Shown here: positions 40,678-52,465 of the stretch, piece after piece
Layout of the letters: every line of letters starts with the position of its first letter
How positions within the stretch are numbered: position 1 is the stretch's first letter
Assembly (NCBI GenBank): GCA_013397075.1
Contig: VWZS01011033.1
Span: forward strand, 303,938-367,937
DNA: 64,000 nucleotides
Direction of reading: 5' to 3'
Source: Rhabdornis inornatus
Taxonomy: Eukaryota; Chordata; Aves; Passeriformes; Rhabdornithidae
Program-made: the position numbers and the translations under genes
The notes under the pieces: generated by a model
Database searches by the model: none
What the model was told of the DNA's origin: nothing
The model's input: the letters and a program-made list of their open reading frames with translations, nothing else

Positions 40678-41095
40678 CCTTAACTTGGGATTAACAGGCA
40701 TTTCCCAGAGGAAGGAGCTGTCAGAGGAAATTTCCTTTGGCAGTATCCTTTGGCAGACTTTTTCTGGCCCTATGCATACTGTAACTCTGGGTTCTCTTTG
40801 GCAACTACTCCCTACCATCCCTAACTAGATGGTCAGATAAGTCCTTACCTTGGACCAACGGCTATGACTCACAGAAAAATGTTTCAGGGGAAATTTCTTT
40901 TGTCAGCCTTCTTCTTTGGCAGGCCTTTTAGCCCTACTTATACTGCAGCTTGAGGGTGTGTTGTTTTCTCAATCTTAATTCTATGCTGTCGTCTGAGCCT
41001 TAACTCAAGACCTGTAAAAAGAATTTTCTGCAGCCCACCTCTTGCTTTGGCAGCCCCTTTTCAGCCTAACTTGGCAGTTTTAGGCTTTCTTTGTT
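40678..41095 (+). repeat. degenerate tandem repeat, three ~160-bp units
   Basis: Three diverged units begin with CCTTAACTTGGG (40678), CCTTACCTTGG (40843) and CCTTAACTCAAG (40998), spaced 165 and 155 bp. Within each unit, AGGGGAAATTTC-like and TTTGGCAG-like motifs recur in the same order, followed by TTT(T)C.GGCCCTA / TTTTAGCCCTA / TTTTCAGCCTAA. No coding potential is evident. Confidence 0.6.
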
Positions 41096-42760
41096 TACAA
41101 ACTCTAAGAAAAATTGTAGGTCTTAATGACAGTTTATGCGAGTGTGTTTGGCAACTTTTATTCTTCTAGGAAAATGTATCAGTCCTTCATTGTTATGCTG
41201 AATGTGCTGTGAATTCATATGCTGCATGCTGAATAGGCAGGGTCTTCGTGCTACTCTTCTCAAATACTTGTTCTTACATAATTTAGTTTGTACTAAAATT
41301 CATTCTGAGGGGAGGTAGTTAGTTTTATGATATGGAATGAATGGAAAGATCTGTCTAAACTCCCTTTAGATGAACTTACATAGTATCTAAAAGTCTGTTT
41401 AAAGACTATGTAAAGAAGATTGTCTTCTATCATCTAACTGCTATATTCTCTCAATCCTCTAAAGTAATTGAAATACCTAATTTTGTAGATGTTACATTCA
41501 TGATTCATACAGAACCAGAGTGCATAAGGATGTAAGCACTTCTATATTTTACTTCAAGGAAGAAGTGGTCTCTGGTGATTTGAGTGAATATCACTGTCAC
41601 ACTTATTTTACATTTTAAACTTGAAGTTTAATAACATATGATACCTTTCACTAGAGCACCTGTCAGAAAAAGATATATTTTCTTCTCTGTGTGAGGGAAA
41701 AGAATCACCTTTGCTCATTAGGCACACGCAGAATGTAATCTCATATGGTATGTCTGTTTGACTGGCAGATTTTGTAGCATGGCTGGAGTGATAAAGCTCA
41801 CAACATAATTAAAGTGGCAAGAATTTAACAATCCCCCAGTTTTATTGCTTAAAATGTAACCTGATGGTGTTTCAGAAATTCATGAGGTTTTCAAGTGCTG
41901 GGGGTAAAAAAAGAAGTATGATAAAGCTACTTCATCTTGAAATATTCAGGAGAGGTGGAATACTAACTCATATGAGTGTGGCTTCATTTTGCTAGGAAAA
42001 CCCTTAAAATATTTATGGTCAAAGTCTAAAAATTATTAAAAGTAATAGCTTAGGAAGAAAGTGATGACAAGCAGAAATGTTACTCACAAAATTCCATGGT
42101 TCTGGAATTAAGGGGCAGTCCCTTAAACCACTAGGAAGTCAGTATGAAATAGGTACTTTTTCATGCAGAATGTAGAAATTCTGAAATTTCTCACTCCAGG
42201 AAGTTGTGGAGTGGCAGAGTTTGAGACAAATTTTAGCTGCATTCAACGTAGGATGTCACAATAGAATCTTTTACATTCTGAAATGTCAATTGGTTTTACT
42301 TATATTCTGATTTGTTTGGTTTTTTTCTTAGTTAAAGCAACACCTTTTCTGATAACACCTATCAAAAATTTCATCAAAATAAAGATATGCATTTCAAAAA
42401 TAGGAAGAATCTAATAAGATTTAAAATTTCTTTTATTTAGACTATTAAAATGAAACCTTCCATTTATGATCCTTGCACTAGAGGCTTAGAGAGGATTTTA
42501 TTTCATTTTTCTTTTCCCAAAGTAAATATTTTCCTCAGAGTGGTGCAGTCCATTCTGAAAACAGCAGCAGAGATTTAGATAGTATTACAGCAGAACTAAC
42601 AAGGAGATTGTCTGTTCTTTTGTATCCAATCAAAATTTTGGATTTTGGCTAGGAAAAAATAATTTTCAACTCAAATATATGCATAGTGCCTATGCAGAGA
42701 AACCAGTAGGCTCTAATTATCTTTTTAAAGTTCCATTAAAACATAAAAGCCAGGGTAACC
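41096..42760. other. unique AT-rich sequence
   Basis: No gene or repeat family recognised. Confidence 0.45.
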
Positions 42761-43151
42761 TGTGGGATACACATATTGAGAAAGTAAGAAATTACAGCCT
42801 GAAAAATATTCCGGGCCAGAGCTTCTCAGCTCTGTTCCCAGCCTGATAAGCTGGTCCAGCTGAAGGCCAGGGAAAATCTCTCCCAGGATGATAACTTGGT
42901 CAAAGTAGAGAGGAATTAGTAACAAGATAGAACACCTGTTGTGTGCGTGACCAGGTCCTGGGAACGAGGTGTCTTCTCTCTGAACCAATCATCTTTTTCT
43001 GCTCTTGGAGTTGCAAATCATGTTATAAAAACCAGTGTGTTTCTGAATAAACTTGTCTCTCTCTCTCTTTCCTGTCATGAGAGATGACCATGTAGCTGTG
43101 CATCTTATTTCCGCCGCACCTAAGGGGTTAACACCCCACTCCACGGCTACA
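42761..43151 (+). mobile_element. probable solo LTR (sense)
   Basis: About 390 bp with a standard LTR promoter layout: CCAAT box (ACCAATCATC near 42984), TATA box (GTTATAAAAACC near 43024), AATAAA (TGAATAAAC near 43046) some 25 bp later, a CT repeat, then a short U5 ending CCACGGCTACA at 43151. The left border, TGTGGGATAC, is provisional because I find no target duplication matching the right flank (TTTGC); the element may be truncated. Confidence 0.65.
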
Positions 43152-44193
43152 TTTGCAGGTTCCACCAAGAGACAGTAAACAAAAATATTAGAAAGAAAGT
43201 ATGCTTTGCAAGAACACAGAATTTTATTCCTACCTACAAGAAAGGCTTAAGAAATTGGAAGAATATTTTAAAGATAAAGATAAGATTTCTTCAGTCACAA
43301 ATGTGACCTCTGCTTGCCCCCAGTTCCCCATTTTTATTTTTCTATTTTTTTTTTTCCTTTATATGCATTATAATTTCAGGATGCTGACCAGGTGAAGTGT
43401 TGCACATTCTTGGGAGGAGTTTAACTTAAAGGTTTGAAAATACTTTGATTTGTTAGCTCCTTTTTTGATACCTCTCTTAAAACAAAGTTATTGACAATAA
43501 CCTTCTCTTGATGGGAATTCACTCATAGTCTGAGTTTTTCGTGTCTGCTTCTCATTGTATTGTTTACTGTTATATTTCTGTTGTGGAAGCCGGTCATGTT
43601 CCCTGTGAGTGACTAAGATATAAAATGATGGAGAATGGGTTTGGGGTTTTTTTTATCTCACTAATGTTTCCAGTGAATGAATGGACATTTATGTATGATA
43701 TTAAAGTGAATTTCCAGCTATTTTAAAATAGATCTCTTCATTCAAGATAAACCAAGGAGAATATTTAAGTATAAATTATGTTCTCTATTTATTTAATATA
43801 GAGGTAGATTTCCCTTTTCATTTTGTGTGGTTCATTCCCTACCCTTTGGTAGTATTGTTTTCTTAGCTTATGCTTCAATGGAATTGTAGGAAATAGCCTG
43901 TATTTAGACTTGCAAATATATCTTCTTGGAAACCTGTTAATTGCTGAGTGATGACCCTTTGTGGTGAAAGCATATTGATTTTTCATATTTTAGCCATCTT
44001 AAATTAACTTTATTTCAGAAAAGGTCATACGTGTTATATAATTCTGAATTATCAGAAATAATTAAGCATTGGTTTATGTACTGGTAAACAGGATATAATG
44101 TAAATTTGTCTTCTCAAACTGTGGTACATTTTAAAGTTTCTTTTCATTGTTTATGTAGTAATTTATTTCATTTTTTTGTTTATTTTCCCCTAG
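43152..44193. other. unique AT-rich sequence
   Basis: No gene or repeat family recognised. Confidence 0.45.
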
Positions 44194-44321
44194 GTTGTTC
44201 CTGATGATATAAGTTTCACAATCATTTTACACAGAATGTCCATCTTTGATGAAAACACATCATTTACTTCTAGTAATGATTGCCTTTCTAGAAAATGTAA
44301 AAGCTGGATTCATATAATTGG
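44194..44321 (+). CDS. candidate internal exon, unidentified gene
   Basis: A strong acceptor (TTTTTTTGTTTATTTTCCCCTAG, ending at 44193) is followed by 128 bases open in one frame (42 codons plus 2 bases; translation begins VVPDDISFTIILHRM) and a good donor, G|GTGAGC, at 44322. Acceptor, open frame and donor together are what an internal exon looks like. I do not recognise the peptide and cannot link it to other exons. An open stretch of this length in AT-rich DNA is moderately improbable but not rare across 64 kb. Confidence 0.2.
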
Positions 44322-44400
44322 GTGAGCCATAAAATGAGAATTCTAATTTATAATTATTTGTGCTTTGGCTAGTTCTCCCTGAAATGTTAGGAGCCAGGAC

Positions 44401-44471
44401 TTTGAGATCATATATACAAATGTCTGCTGGAAATGTTAGTCCCAGCAGACGTTTGTATATGTGATCTCAAA
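44401..44471 (+). ncRNA. 71-nt near-perfect hairpin, possible small-RNA precursor
   Basis: Two 30-base arms (44401-44430 and 44442-44471) around an 11-base loop. Twenty-eight positions pair by Watson-Crick. The two differences (at 44410 and 44420 of the left arm) give U:G pairs in plus-strand RNA and A:C mismatches in minus-strand RNA, so a plus-strand transcript would be fully paired. Length and stem size resemble a pre-miRNA, though the absence of bulges also fits a young palindrome or a siRNA-type hairpin. I do not recognise a known miRNA seed. The structure is certain; a function is not shown. Confidence 0.4.
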
Positions 44472-44556
44472 TAGTTTCAAAGCAATCTTTTCTTATAGTA
44501 AAGTTAGAGCATGTGATTTAATGTGTTATTACTGCATGCCATGGAAAGTTTAATCT

Positions 44557-45336
44557 TTGTTAGTATACGGTGAAATAGAGTATTTTCTTAGATCCAGAGC
44601 CTCAAAAGCCCTTGAGTCTCAGCTATGGAATGGAGTGCCCAAACGGAATTACTTCTTGGCATGGTGCTGCCTAACTTGCCTTCAGTTAAATTCTTCTGGG
44701 CATCTAGGCACCTACAGAAAGTTTGCCTCCATTTTATCACAGTTAGATGACCTGACGTGTTTTGTGCTCAAGTCTGCTCCAGATCCTCACAAAAGGGTCC
44801 TATCAAGAGTTTACTGAGAGAGGCTACATTCAATAAGCCTCTTTGATACACCACAAGCATGTGCTTGAATTCCTTTAGCTCAATAGTGTCACTCCATTTT
44901 GCAAAGGTGTGATAGTCTGAGATCTGCTGTCTTTCAGAGTGTGAGGGATTTTACCCTACTTTTTTCCATATAGGTGAATGTCAGAGCTGGAGGCTTTTGC
45001 TGATTTATTTGGAGGCACTTGCCATCCTTTTATTGAAATTGTTCCTTTATGCCGTGAACAACCAAATTATTGTTGGAGCAGAAAAAAAGCAAGCAAAACT
45101 GTTTGAAGGGATTTGGAAATTCTGAAGAGGCCTGTTCTTCAACTCGTACTTCAAGACAAAGTCGATTTAAAATAGACAGATATTTTATTGAAAGCACAAA
45201 TCCAATCCTCATAACAGGTGTCCTTTCAATTATTTTTTTACCATCTTCCAGCAACTCTTCTCCTTCCCATGTCCATCTCCACAAGGCTGAGACATGCTGC
45301 ACTAATTATCTTCCTGCCTGCCAAAATCTCTTATGA
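44557..45336 (+). other. island of consecutive plus-strand open frames, no gene assigned
   Basis: Open frames of 86 codons (44557-44817) and about 92 codons (45058-45336) follow each other. The first is less AT-rich than its surroundings and has mixed, protein-like composition. Neither has a recognisable domain, and the second opens without an ATG. The stretch may be an eroded repeat, a decayed retroposed gene or chance. Confidence 0.2.
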
Positions 45337-48300
45337 AAATCCAGTAGACAGTTGTTATTCTAGATCAGTTATTTTCAACTTTTTCTTACTGTATGAACCT
45401 CTTTAGGAAATTCAAATTGATAGTATTATGCAGCATAGGAACTTGCTTTTCTTTACATACTGTGGATTTTTTAGAGACGCTTGGGTCATACCTCTATAGA
45501 AAAGATATAGTATTATCTGTGGAAGAAGTAGAATTGTTGCATCTTCATGGCTGCTCTCTGAGAATGACAATTCCTTTTAGATAGAAAACTGAATTTAGTT
45601 TTTGTTCTCTACTTCACATGATCTGGATTTAGACTAATGATCTCTAAATAAGAAACTTCATCACTTTCAAGTAATTTGGTTTAAATTCCACAGGTTTTGT
45701 CAGCAGAGAATGTCCAAGGCTCATGATTACTTCAGAGTAAATTATTTACTGTGAGTGTATAATGCATACATTGTAATATATTTAGTTCTTCAGATACTCT
45801 GATGGTTAGCCTGAGAGACTGAATAACAGCAGTAAGCCTACATTTAGAATAGCTTTAGTTCTTTTCATAAAGACAAACCATCTGCAAAGTCTATGTATCT
45901 ACATACATTGTGGGAGTGAGGCATTTAGAGGTTATATCTCTAGCAGTTGGTTCACTTAAAGTTAATTTATTTTCTTATGTACCTTGATTCTTTTTCACTG
46001 AGGCTGAAAAAAAAATTAATTTCTATGATATGTCACCTCTTCAAAGTCATAACCCATGCTACTGATTCATGAAATGATTACCATGCCTTCAAAAGTTCTA
46101 TTAGCTCAATCTGAAATAGAATTTCCAAAGGCAGTGTTGTCCTTTGAGGTAATATAAATGTCAGAAAAAATGTACTAGTTATAATAAATACCATCCACTT
46201 ACAGTTAAATACTAAGGCTGCAGATGGATTATGGCACTTAAGCAAATAGAGCCATATGGTAGAAAATGTTGCAAGTATGCCTTTCAACCCTGTGAGTTCT
46301 GTCCAAGAAGAATAAATATTAACAAAAAATAGACTTGCAGAGTTCTAAAGTAAGGTGCTTCTCTAGGTTGTGTATTTTTGTGAAGATTTTTCTGCTTTGA
46401 AATCAAATGCACTTGAATTCATTTATTTGCTGTTGCTTTCTTTTGTGTACTGCTGGTATTCTTAGTTCTTAAGTTTCACTAAATTTCAAATTGAAATTCA
46501 CATAAATTGAGAAAACAGCATTATTTCCATTTTGAAAGAGTTTAGCTTTTTTAGTACACAGAAGCTTTGCGGGCTGGGTTCTTTCAACTTTGCACATCAT
46601 GGATACACCTCTGGCTTTTCTTTGGAGAGGTGGCAATTGCATGCTTTGTACAGTCTTCCTGTCTGTTAATCTGGTAATATAAAAACGGATTTAGGATAAA
46701 AGTAGTCACTGGAAAGGGAGATTGATAAAGTGGTTAAGCCTAGCCCAAGGTTACTGTGTGTTTTTTGTTAAGGGGGCGGAGGAATATCTCCCCAAAACCT
46801 GTGAGCTATGGTGACAACTGTGATGCATGAGGTGAGTATGCTTGACAGGTTTATATGAAGGGTTTGAATGGACTTGGATTGTGCAGCATGCAATATGTAT
46901 CAAAGCTGGCTTTAATAGTTTGCCTACTGGGCCTCATGGACTTTCAGTAAGTTGTCACAACAACAGTTTCTTTTCAGAATGTTTGTACTCTCCTCTTCGT
47001 GTTGTTGAATAACTAATGTGGTATGTAGGGTATACAGCTTACTGTAACAGATCCAAGGCTTAAGAATAGTATATGTTTAAGGCTTTCACATAAGAATATG
47101 AGCAGTGAAAAACAGACAGTGGAAGTCTTCAGAAAAAAAAATTCAGAAGCAGTGTGGTTATCGACACTTGGATTTTTTTGGGATATGTGATTTGGTTACA
47201 CTGGATTCTCTGGATTCAATATACCTCATAGAATATTCTAAGAGGTTCCTAGGCACGCAGTGATGTGCCCTGTCCAGATGTTGTCAACATCTTGGTGTTT
47301 CTGCATCAGACCCTAATTTAAGACAATGCAAAAACATTTAGGTAGACAGTAAGTGGAGGAAAAGCAGTATGTTTGGTGTTTTTGCAACCCCCTTGTTTCA
47401 GCTGTGTTCTGCAAACCCATGTGTTGTGAAAAATATGCAGAAAATAACTAACATTGTATTTTGCTTCATGCAAATTATAATGTGAGGCAACACGTTGGGA
47501 TTCCAGTGCACAGCTTAAAGTTATGGGGCAAGGAGGAATAATTCAGTAGGGTTGCTCCTTTTCCTAGCATTAAATAAATCAAAACAATGGTTTGGGTTCA
47601 ACATTCTCATTGGCAAAAATTCCTCCTTGTGCCAAAATGGAGAACAGGACAAACTGTTCATTTTCAGCTCCTGTGCAGTGGAAGTGGTGGTGGTATTATA
47701 AATCAGTTTCTGAAAGCTGCTAGAGCTATCAGGCATAATCCAAGCCCTGCAATCTATTTTGAAACATTATTCTCTAAATGGCAGATTTAAATACTGTTCA
47801 CTATAATTTTTTTCAATTTCTGGTTGTTGTATCTGAGATGCAGAACTGGGATAATGACCTTTATTACACAGAACCTCGTGTAACAGCTCAAGCATCTTTT
47901 CCAGGGCATAATGGATGGATTTGATATGAACAGCTTGCTTTTAGGTTTAGTGTTGGAAAAAGTAATTACTACAAGGTAATTGCAACGCTGCTGGTTTTGT
48001 GTGGAACGTAAAGTGACTATTCCAGAACAATTTAGGATGAAATCTGGTTAGATTTTGATAAAATCCCAAGTAAATACGCACCTGTAAGAATCATGCTCTG
48101 TCTGATAAATATCCTGTATCTATAAACAAGAGTTGCAGTGGAAACCAAGCAAAACTTCACGTTTCTTACATTGGTCAGATGACCCTGGTGCTGCACAATA
48201 TGGGTGTTGAAGGGAAAAAGACCCTTGATGCTGGTTGAATGTTTTGTTTGTTTTTTTTTCCCATGACACATCAGCTTTTAATTTTGCAAGGTATTTGCCA

Positions 48301-51078
48301 TATTCTATATTTTACTTTTTCTTGCTTAAAAAGAAAAGTATTAACTTCTTGTGGTTCAGGAATGGCATTCTCCAATTTAATTGTCTTGCCGAAACCATGC
48401 CACTGCTTACTTCTACCCTCCCCCTCCAATTGGAAGCTCAAAAGTCAAAGATCATGGGTGGAGCTGCCTTGTGATGTAGGAACTGGCTTTCTGACGATTT
48501 ATTTTTGTAATTACCAGAAACATTAACCTGAACATAGAACTACAGGAGCTCAAGTAGACTCCCGTATTGTTCACTAAATAGTTACACCTTTGTGATGTCA
48601 TAACTGGCTATTTTAGAAAGGATTACAGGGTATCAAAAAGAATTGTGACTTTTAAGTCACAATTGAGTAATAGAAGAAGTTGAGTAATAGAAGAAACCAA
48701 TTAACACTTGTAGGAAATATTTGTCATTATTTGGACAATCTCAGCAAGAGAGACATAACTATCTTGATTTCTTCCTAAAGTAATATTCTCCAGGTTTTTG
48801 AAAACTGTCAGAGTAAGCACTTTGCTCTTGCTGAGAGATACCCTTGAGGTTTGTCATATGATGTTATGCAGAATATGTGGCATAGAAGTATAGATGTTTG
48901 GAAAAGCCTATGGGACAGGTGAATGAAAAGTGTTTGTAAATCTCCTTTCTCAAGTATTAAAAGTATTACCATAGAGAAGATAGTTCTCTGACTGTATAAA
49001 GCAATGACAGCCAGATACTTTTAGTTCTTTCCAAATTCATATCTTAACTTGCACAGTGTCTACTTCATGAAGTTCTTTTTTCATTCTGTTTTGTTTTTTT
49101 GTTTTTTTTTCAAAACCAAATGATACCACTGAACAATTTTAAAGCAAATCTATTATAGTCTTTTTGATGTGGAAAACAAGAATATGGCTTTACTGACAAG
49201 TACAACAATACTGAAAGAGTAGTACCTCAATTACTTTATCTCTTCAGGACATAAATAAATATGGAATCTGAAAAATAGTATTTTTGTAAAGCTCCAAATA
49301 TCTTGAAAATAATGGACTTAGTGTAATCCAACCAAAAATATTTCTAACTTTGCTTTACATTTAGAAGTATACATTTCTTCAGCTAAGAAGTGTATTTTTA
49401 ATTGAAGTATGAGTGAGAGACTGGCCCCACAGCTATCTGTATAAGACACAAGGAAATTGGAGAAAGCTGTAAAACTGATTGAAGTTCAAAACAGTTCTAA
49501 TGAATATGCTTATTCAGAAACAACTATTTTGTTTTTTAAGTACTAAGAGCTGCTTTTTTTTATGTTGACAAATTAGAAGCACTTCTGCCAGCTGGGACAC
49601 TTTCTTGACAGGTCAGTGCTATTTAAAGATCACACAAAAAGCTATCAAAAGAAATACACAAAGAAAGGGCATACATTTGACTCTTTACTGGAGGTGACTA
49701 ATAACAAATATAGTTTATGTTGAACTTGTAAGGAATGTGATTGAAGTAGGAGGTTGGGCATGGAAAGAAAAATAGGACCATCTGAATGTGGTAACACTTT
49801 GCATTTAATAAGCACTCTGTTTCACAAGTGGCATTATTTGTAATTGTAAAAGTCATATTCTGAAGTCTTTAACTTAAGATATTTTGATGTGACTTTCAGA
49901 GAGTAAGAACTAAAGGATATGGAAATAATATGTACTCCACAGCAGAAGTTATTCCTCAGCTTTTCGTTATGCAAGCTCTGAAATGGGGTTTACCAGTATT
50001 ATAAAATACACAAATTGTTAGAATGACCAGTTTGATATTAGATTAATAGCAAAACAAGAGAAGGATGAACAGGAAACATGCAGCATGAAATTAGAAAAAG
50101 TTGAATGACTTTCAATTAACCAAGTAATATCTTCCAAAATTAGTGGTTAGTAGAATTTTTTTCAAACCAAAACCAAACTATTAAAAATAAAATTTTATAA
50201 TTTGCCAGTTGATCACAACTTACAAGATACAGGTACTATATGTTTTGTTGTTTACTAAAATTATTTTAAAACCTCTTGAAAATATTTGGGAACATATAAT
50301 TGCACAAGTAATATTGTGCTGCTCTTGTTTTATGCTGTGGTAACAAAAACTTTAACTTTTCTTATTAAAATGCTGCTTATCATTCTATGTACTCTTAGCC
50401 ATGTTCTTTCAGCTTTTAACACTTTCATTTTTATTAATTAATTTCATGAATGATTGTTTACTTTTTAATTCTGCATTTTTGGATTTCAGTGTTCTTAGGT
50501 TGTGTCAGTACCAGAGACATCTGTATCCTTCATTAATTAAGTTAATGTAGCAGCAGACTTAAGGGTGGATTTCTGATTATTTCATGTGTTTTCTGAGATT
50601 GAGACATGTCAGACTGGATAGCTCCTCTTGTCAGCTATTTTCTTACTCTCATCAGGTTAAAATTGAGTTTTTTGGTATCATTTGTATCTAATGACTTTAG
50701 ATTTGATTTTGAATTCTCTGGCATCAATGATTGCGTGAAACAGAGCATCAGATAATACTACAATCCAATGAAGTCTGGATTAGAAAAGTATCGTACTGAA
50801 ATATAGCGTATGCAGGCTTTCTTTACTCTTAGCCCAGTGACAAAGCAATGATGAGACAGGTGCTTCACTGCTGTGTGCTGGACTTAACCTGCCTGTAAAG
50901 TAGGCATAACTATGCTAATGCAGCTAGTGTGCATGCATTAGATGTTTAAAGCACTGTAGGAGAGAAGTTACTGTTAAAGGCATGGTTCCTGTGTTATCTC
51001 TCTTCAGTCTAGTCTGGGAAATCCAAATCTAACTCTTGGAACAACTGCAGTCTTTTGAATAATCTAAACTTTTCACTT
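45337..51078. other. unique AT-rich sequence
   Basis: About 5.7 kb with no gene or repeat family recognised. Contains the hairpin/direct-repeat cluster at 48641-48695 and a T-rich run near 49080-49112. Confidence 0.45.
48641..48695. repeat. 11-bp hairpin plus 16-bp direct repeat
   Basis: AATTGTGACTT (48641-48651) and AAGTCACAATT (48654-48664) form a perfect stem with a 2-base loop. It runs into TTGAGTAATAGAAGAA, present at 48663-48678 and again at 48680-48695. Confidence 0.9.
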
Positions 51079-51193
51079 GTTTTATTTTGTTTTGTTTTGT
51101 TTTGTTTTGTTTTGCTTTGTTTTTTTGTTAATTTGTTTTGTTTTGGTGTTTGTTTTTTTTTTTTTTTGGGGCGTTTGGTTGTTCTTTTTTTTG
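51079..51193. repeat. (TTTTG)n microsatellite and T/G-rich tract
   Basis: About eight TTTTG units followed by irregular T/G-rich sequence. Minus-strand Lys/Gln/Asn-rich open frames here are artefacts. Confidence 0.92.
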
Positions 51194-51729
51194 TCATGAG
51201 TGTATTGTTTTATTTCAAAAGGAGGAAGTAGCTCTGCTCTTTCAAAGATATATATGTAGTATAAAGAAAAAGTGGCATACTTGAAAAGCTTTATGAAACA
51301 AGTCAGATTAGTAATCTAAAAGTGGTGTGTAAATAAACAGTTATCTTTAATCTATAAGTATAGCAAGATAAAATACACAGGTGTTAATTCACATTTCTAA
51401 TTTTTAATCCTCTGTGAAGGTGATTCCCTTTTTCTGAAGTTCTGTCTGCACATTAGAAGTGCAGTTATGGAATTAGAAGGATTGGACAACTAGAAATTAG
51501 TGAAATACTGATAATATCTGGTTTTGAGTAAAAGCATTAATACAAACTTTAATACACTCCTAGTAAGCAGTAATAGTAGTATGAAATTAATTTCTCGTTA
51601 ACACTCAAGTATAGCTCTTCTGTTGCAAGCAATGCTAAGGTCCTCCTTTGTTGTATTGCACTTTGTTTCATAAGTTGCACTGTTCATGGTTTTATATTGC
51701 AGTGTTATATTTATATATTGCACGCACTG
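51194..51729. other. unique AT-rich sequence
   Basis: No gene or repeat family recognised. Confidence 0.45.
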
Positions 51730-52465
51730 AGAAAATGGTTTGCTCTGTATCCCCCGGAGTTTGTGAAATTGGTTCAGTGCTCCCTTAGCCCCTCCCCATT
51801 TGTGGTGTCCCATTGGTCACAGATCTGTTCCTCCCCTCCCCTTTTCCCTGAGTTTAAAAGTGCCTGCCATGTTCCCTCTCTCTCTCTCTTTTCGCCATGT
51901 GGACAGAGTAAACTGTGGATCACCTTCCCACAGGGGAAAAGAGACTTCTTTGGTTTTTTGCCTTTGTCTATATGTATTTCCCACCCCTCTCTAGTCCAGA
52001 GCTAGCCAGAGGACTGGAGAGGAAAAAGAGATTTACCTCACTCCTTGATCCTCCTAGTTGGTCATATGAAGAATTACTGCTCAGAAATGTGCTTTTGACC
52101 TTACCTTATGTTGGTGTGGCCTGCTGCAGTAGCTGCCAGCATGCCAAGGTTGCAGCAAGGATTGACAAGACAGTAAAAGAGAACTAAACTCTCTAACCAC
52201 AGCAAACCAAACAACTGTAGGACAGCTAATACCACTGTAAAGAGAAACTGAAAGGAATTTCTAGAATCTTGGGTTCTGTTTCGTGTCTCACCAGGTTGGG
52301 CAGGGACTGGGCGGCAGTACTGTAAAACAGAGAGTGGCTGATGTTTTCAGGGGCTTGTCTAGCACGAACAGAAGAATAAAGCCAGTGTAATAGTAAGAAC
52401 TAAAGTAGTATGTAATAACACTGTAAAGTATCTCCCTATTCAGTGAATTGTGTGAAATAAAAATT
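51730..52465 (+). mobile_element. possible ERV LTR or LTR-derived fragment
   Basis: A less AT-rich block inside AT-rich DNA with a promoter-like start: an inverted CCAAT box (CCCATTGGTC near 51809), C-rich runs, a TATA-like GAGTTTAAAAGTGCC near 51851, a (CT)n run near 51878 and AGTAAA near 51909. Further AATAAA motifs occur near 52375 and 52456. I could not find termini or a target duplication, so the borders are rough and the class is unknown. The open frames (51697-52005, 51915-52187) are not recognisable. Confidence 0.4.
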
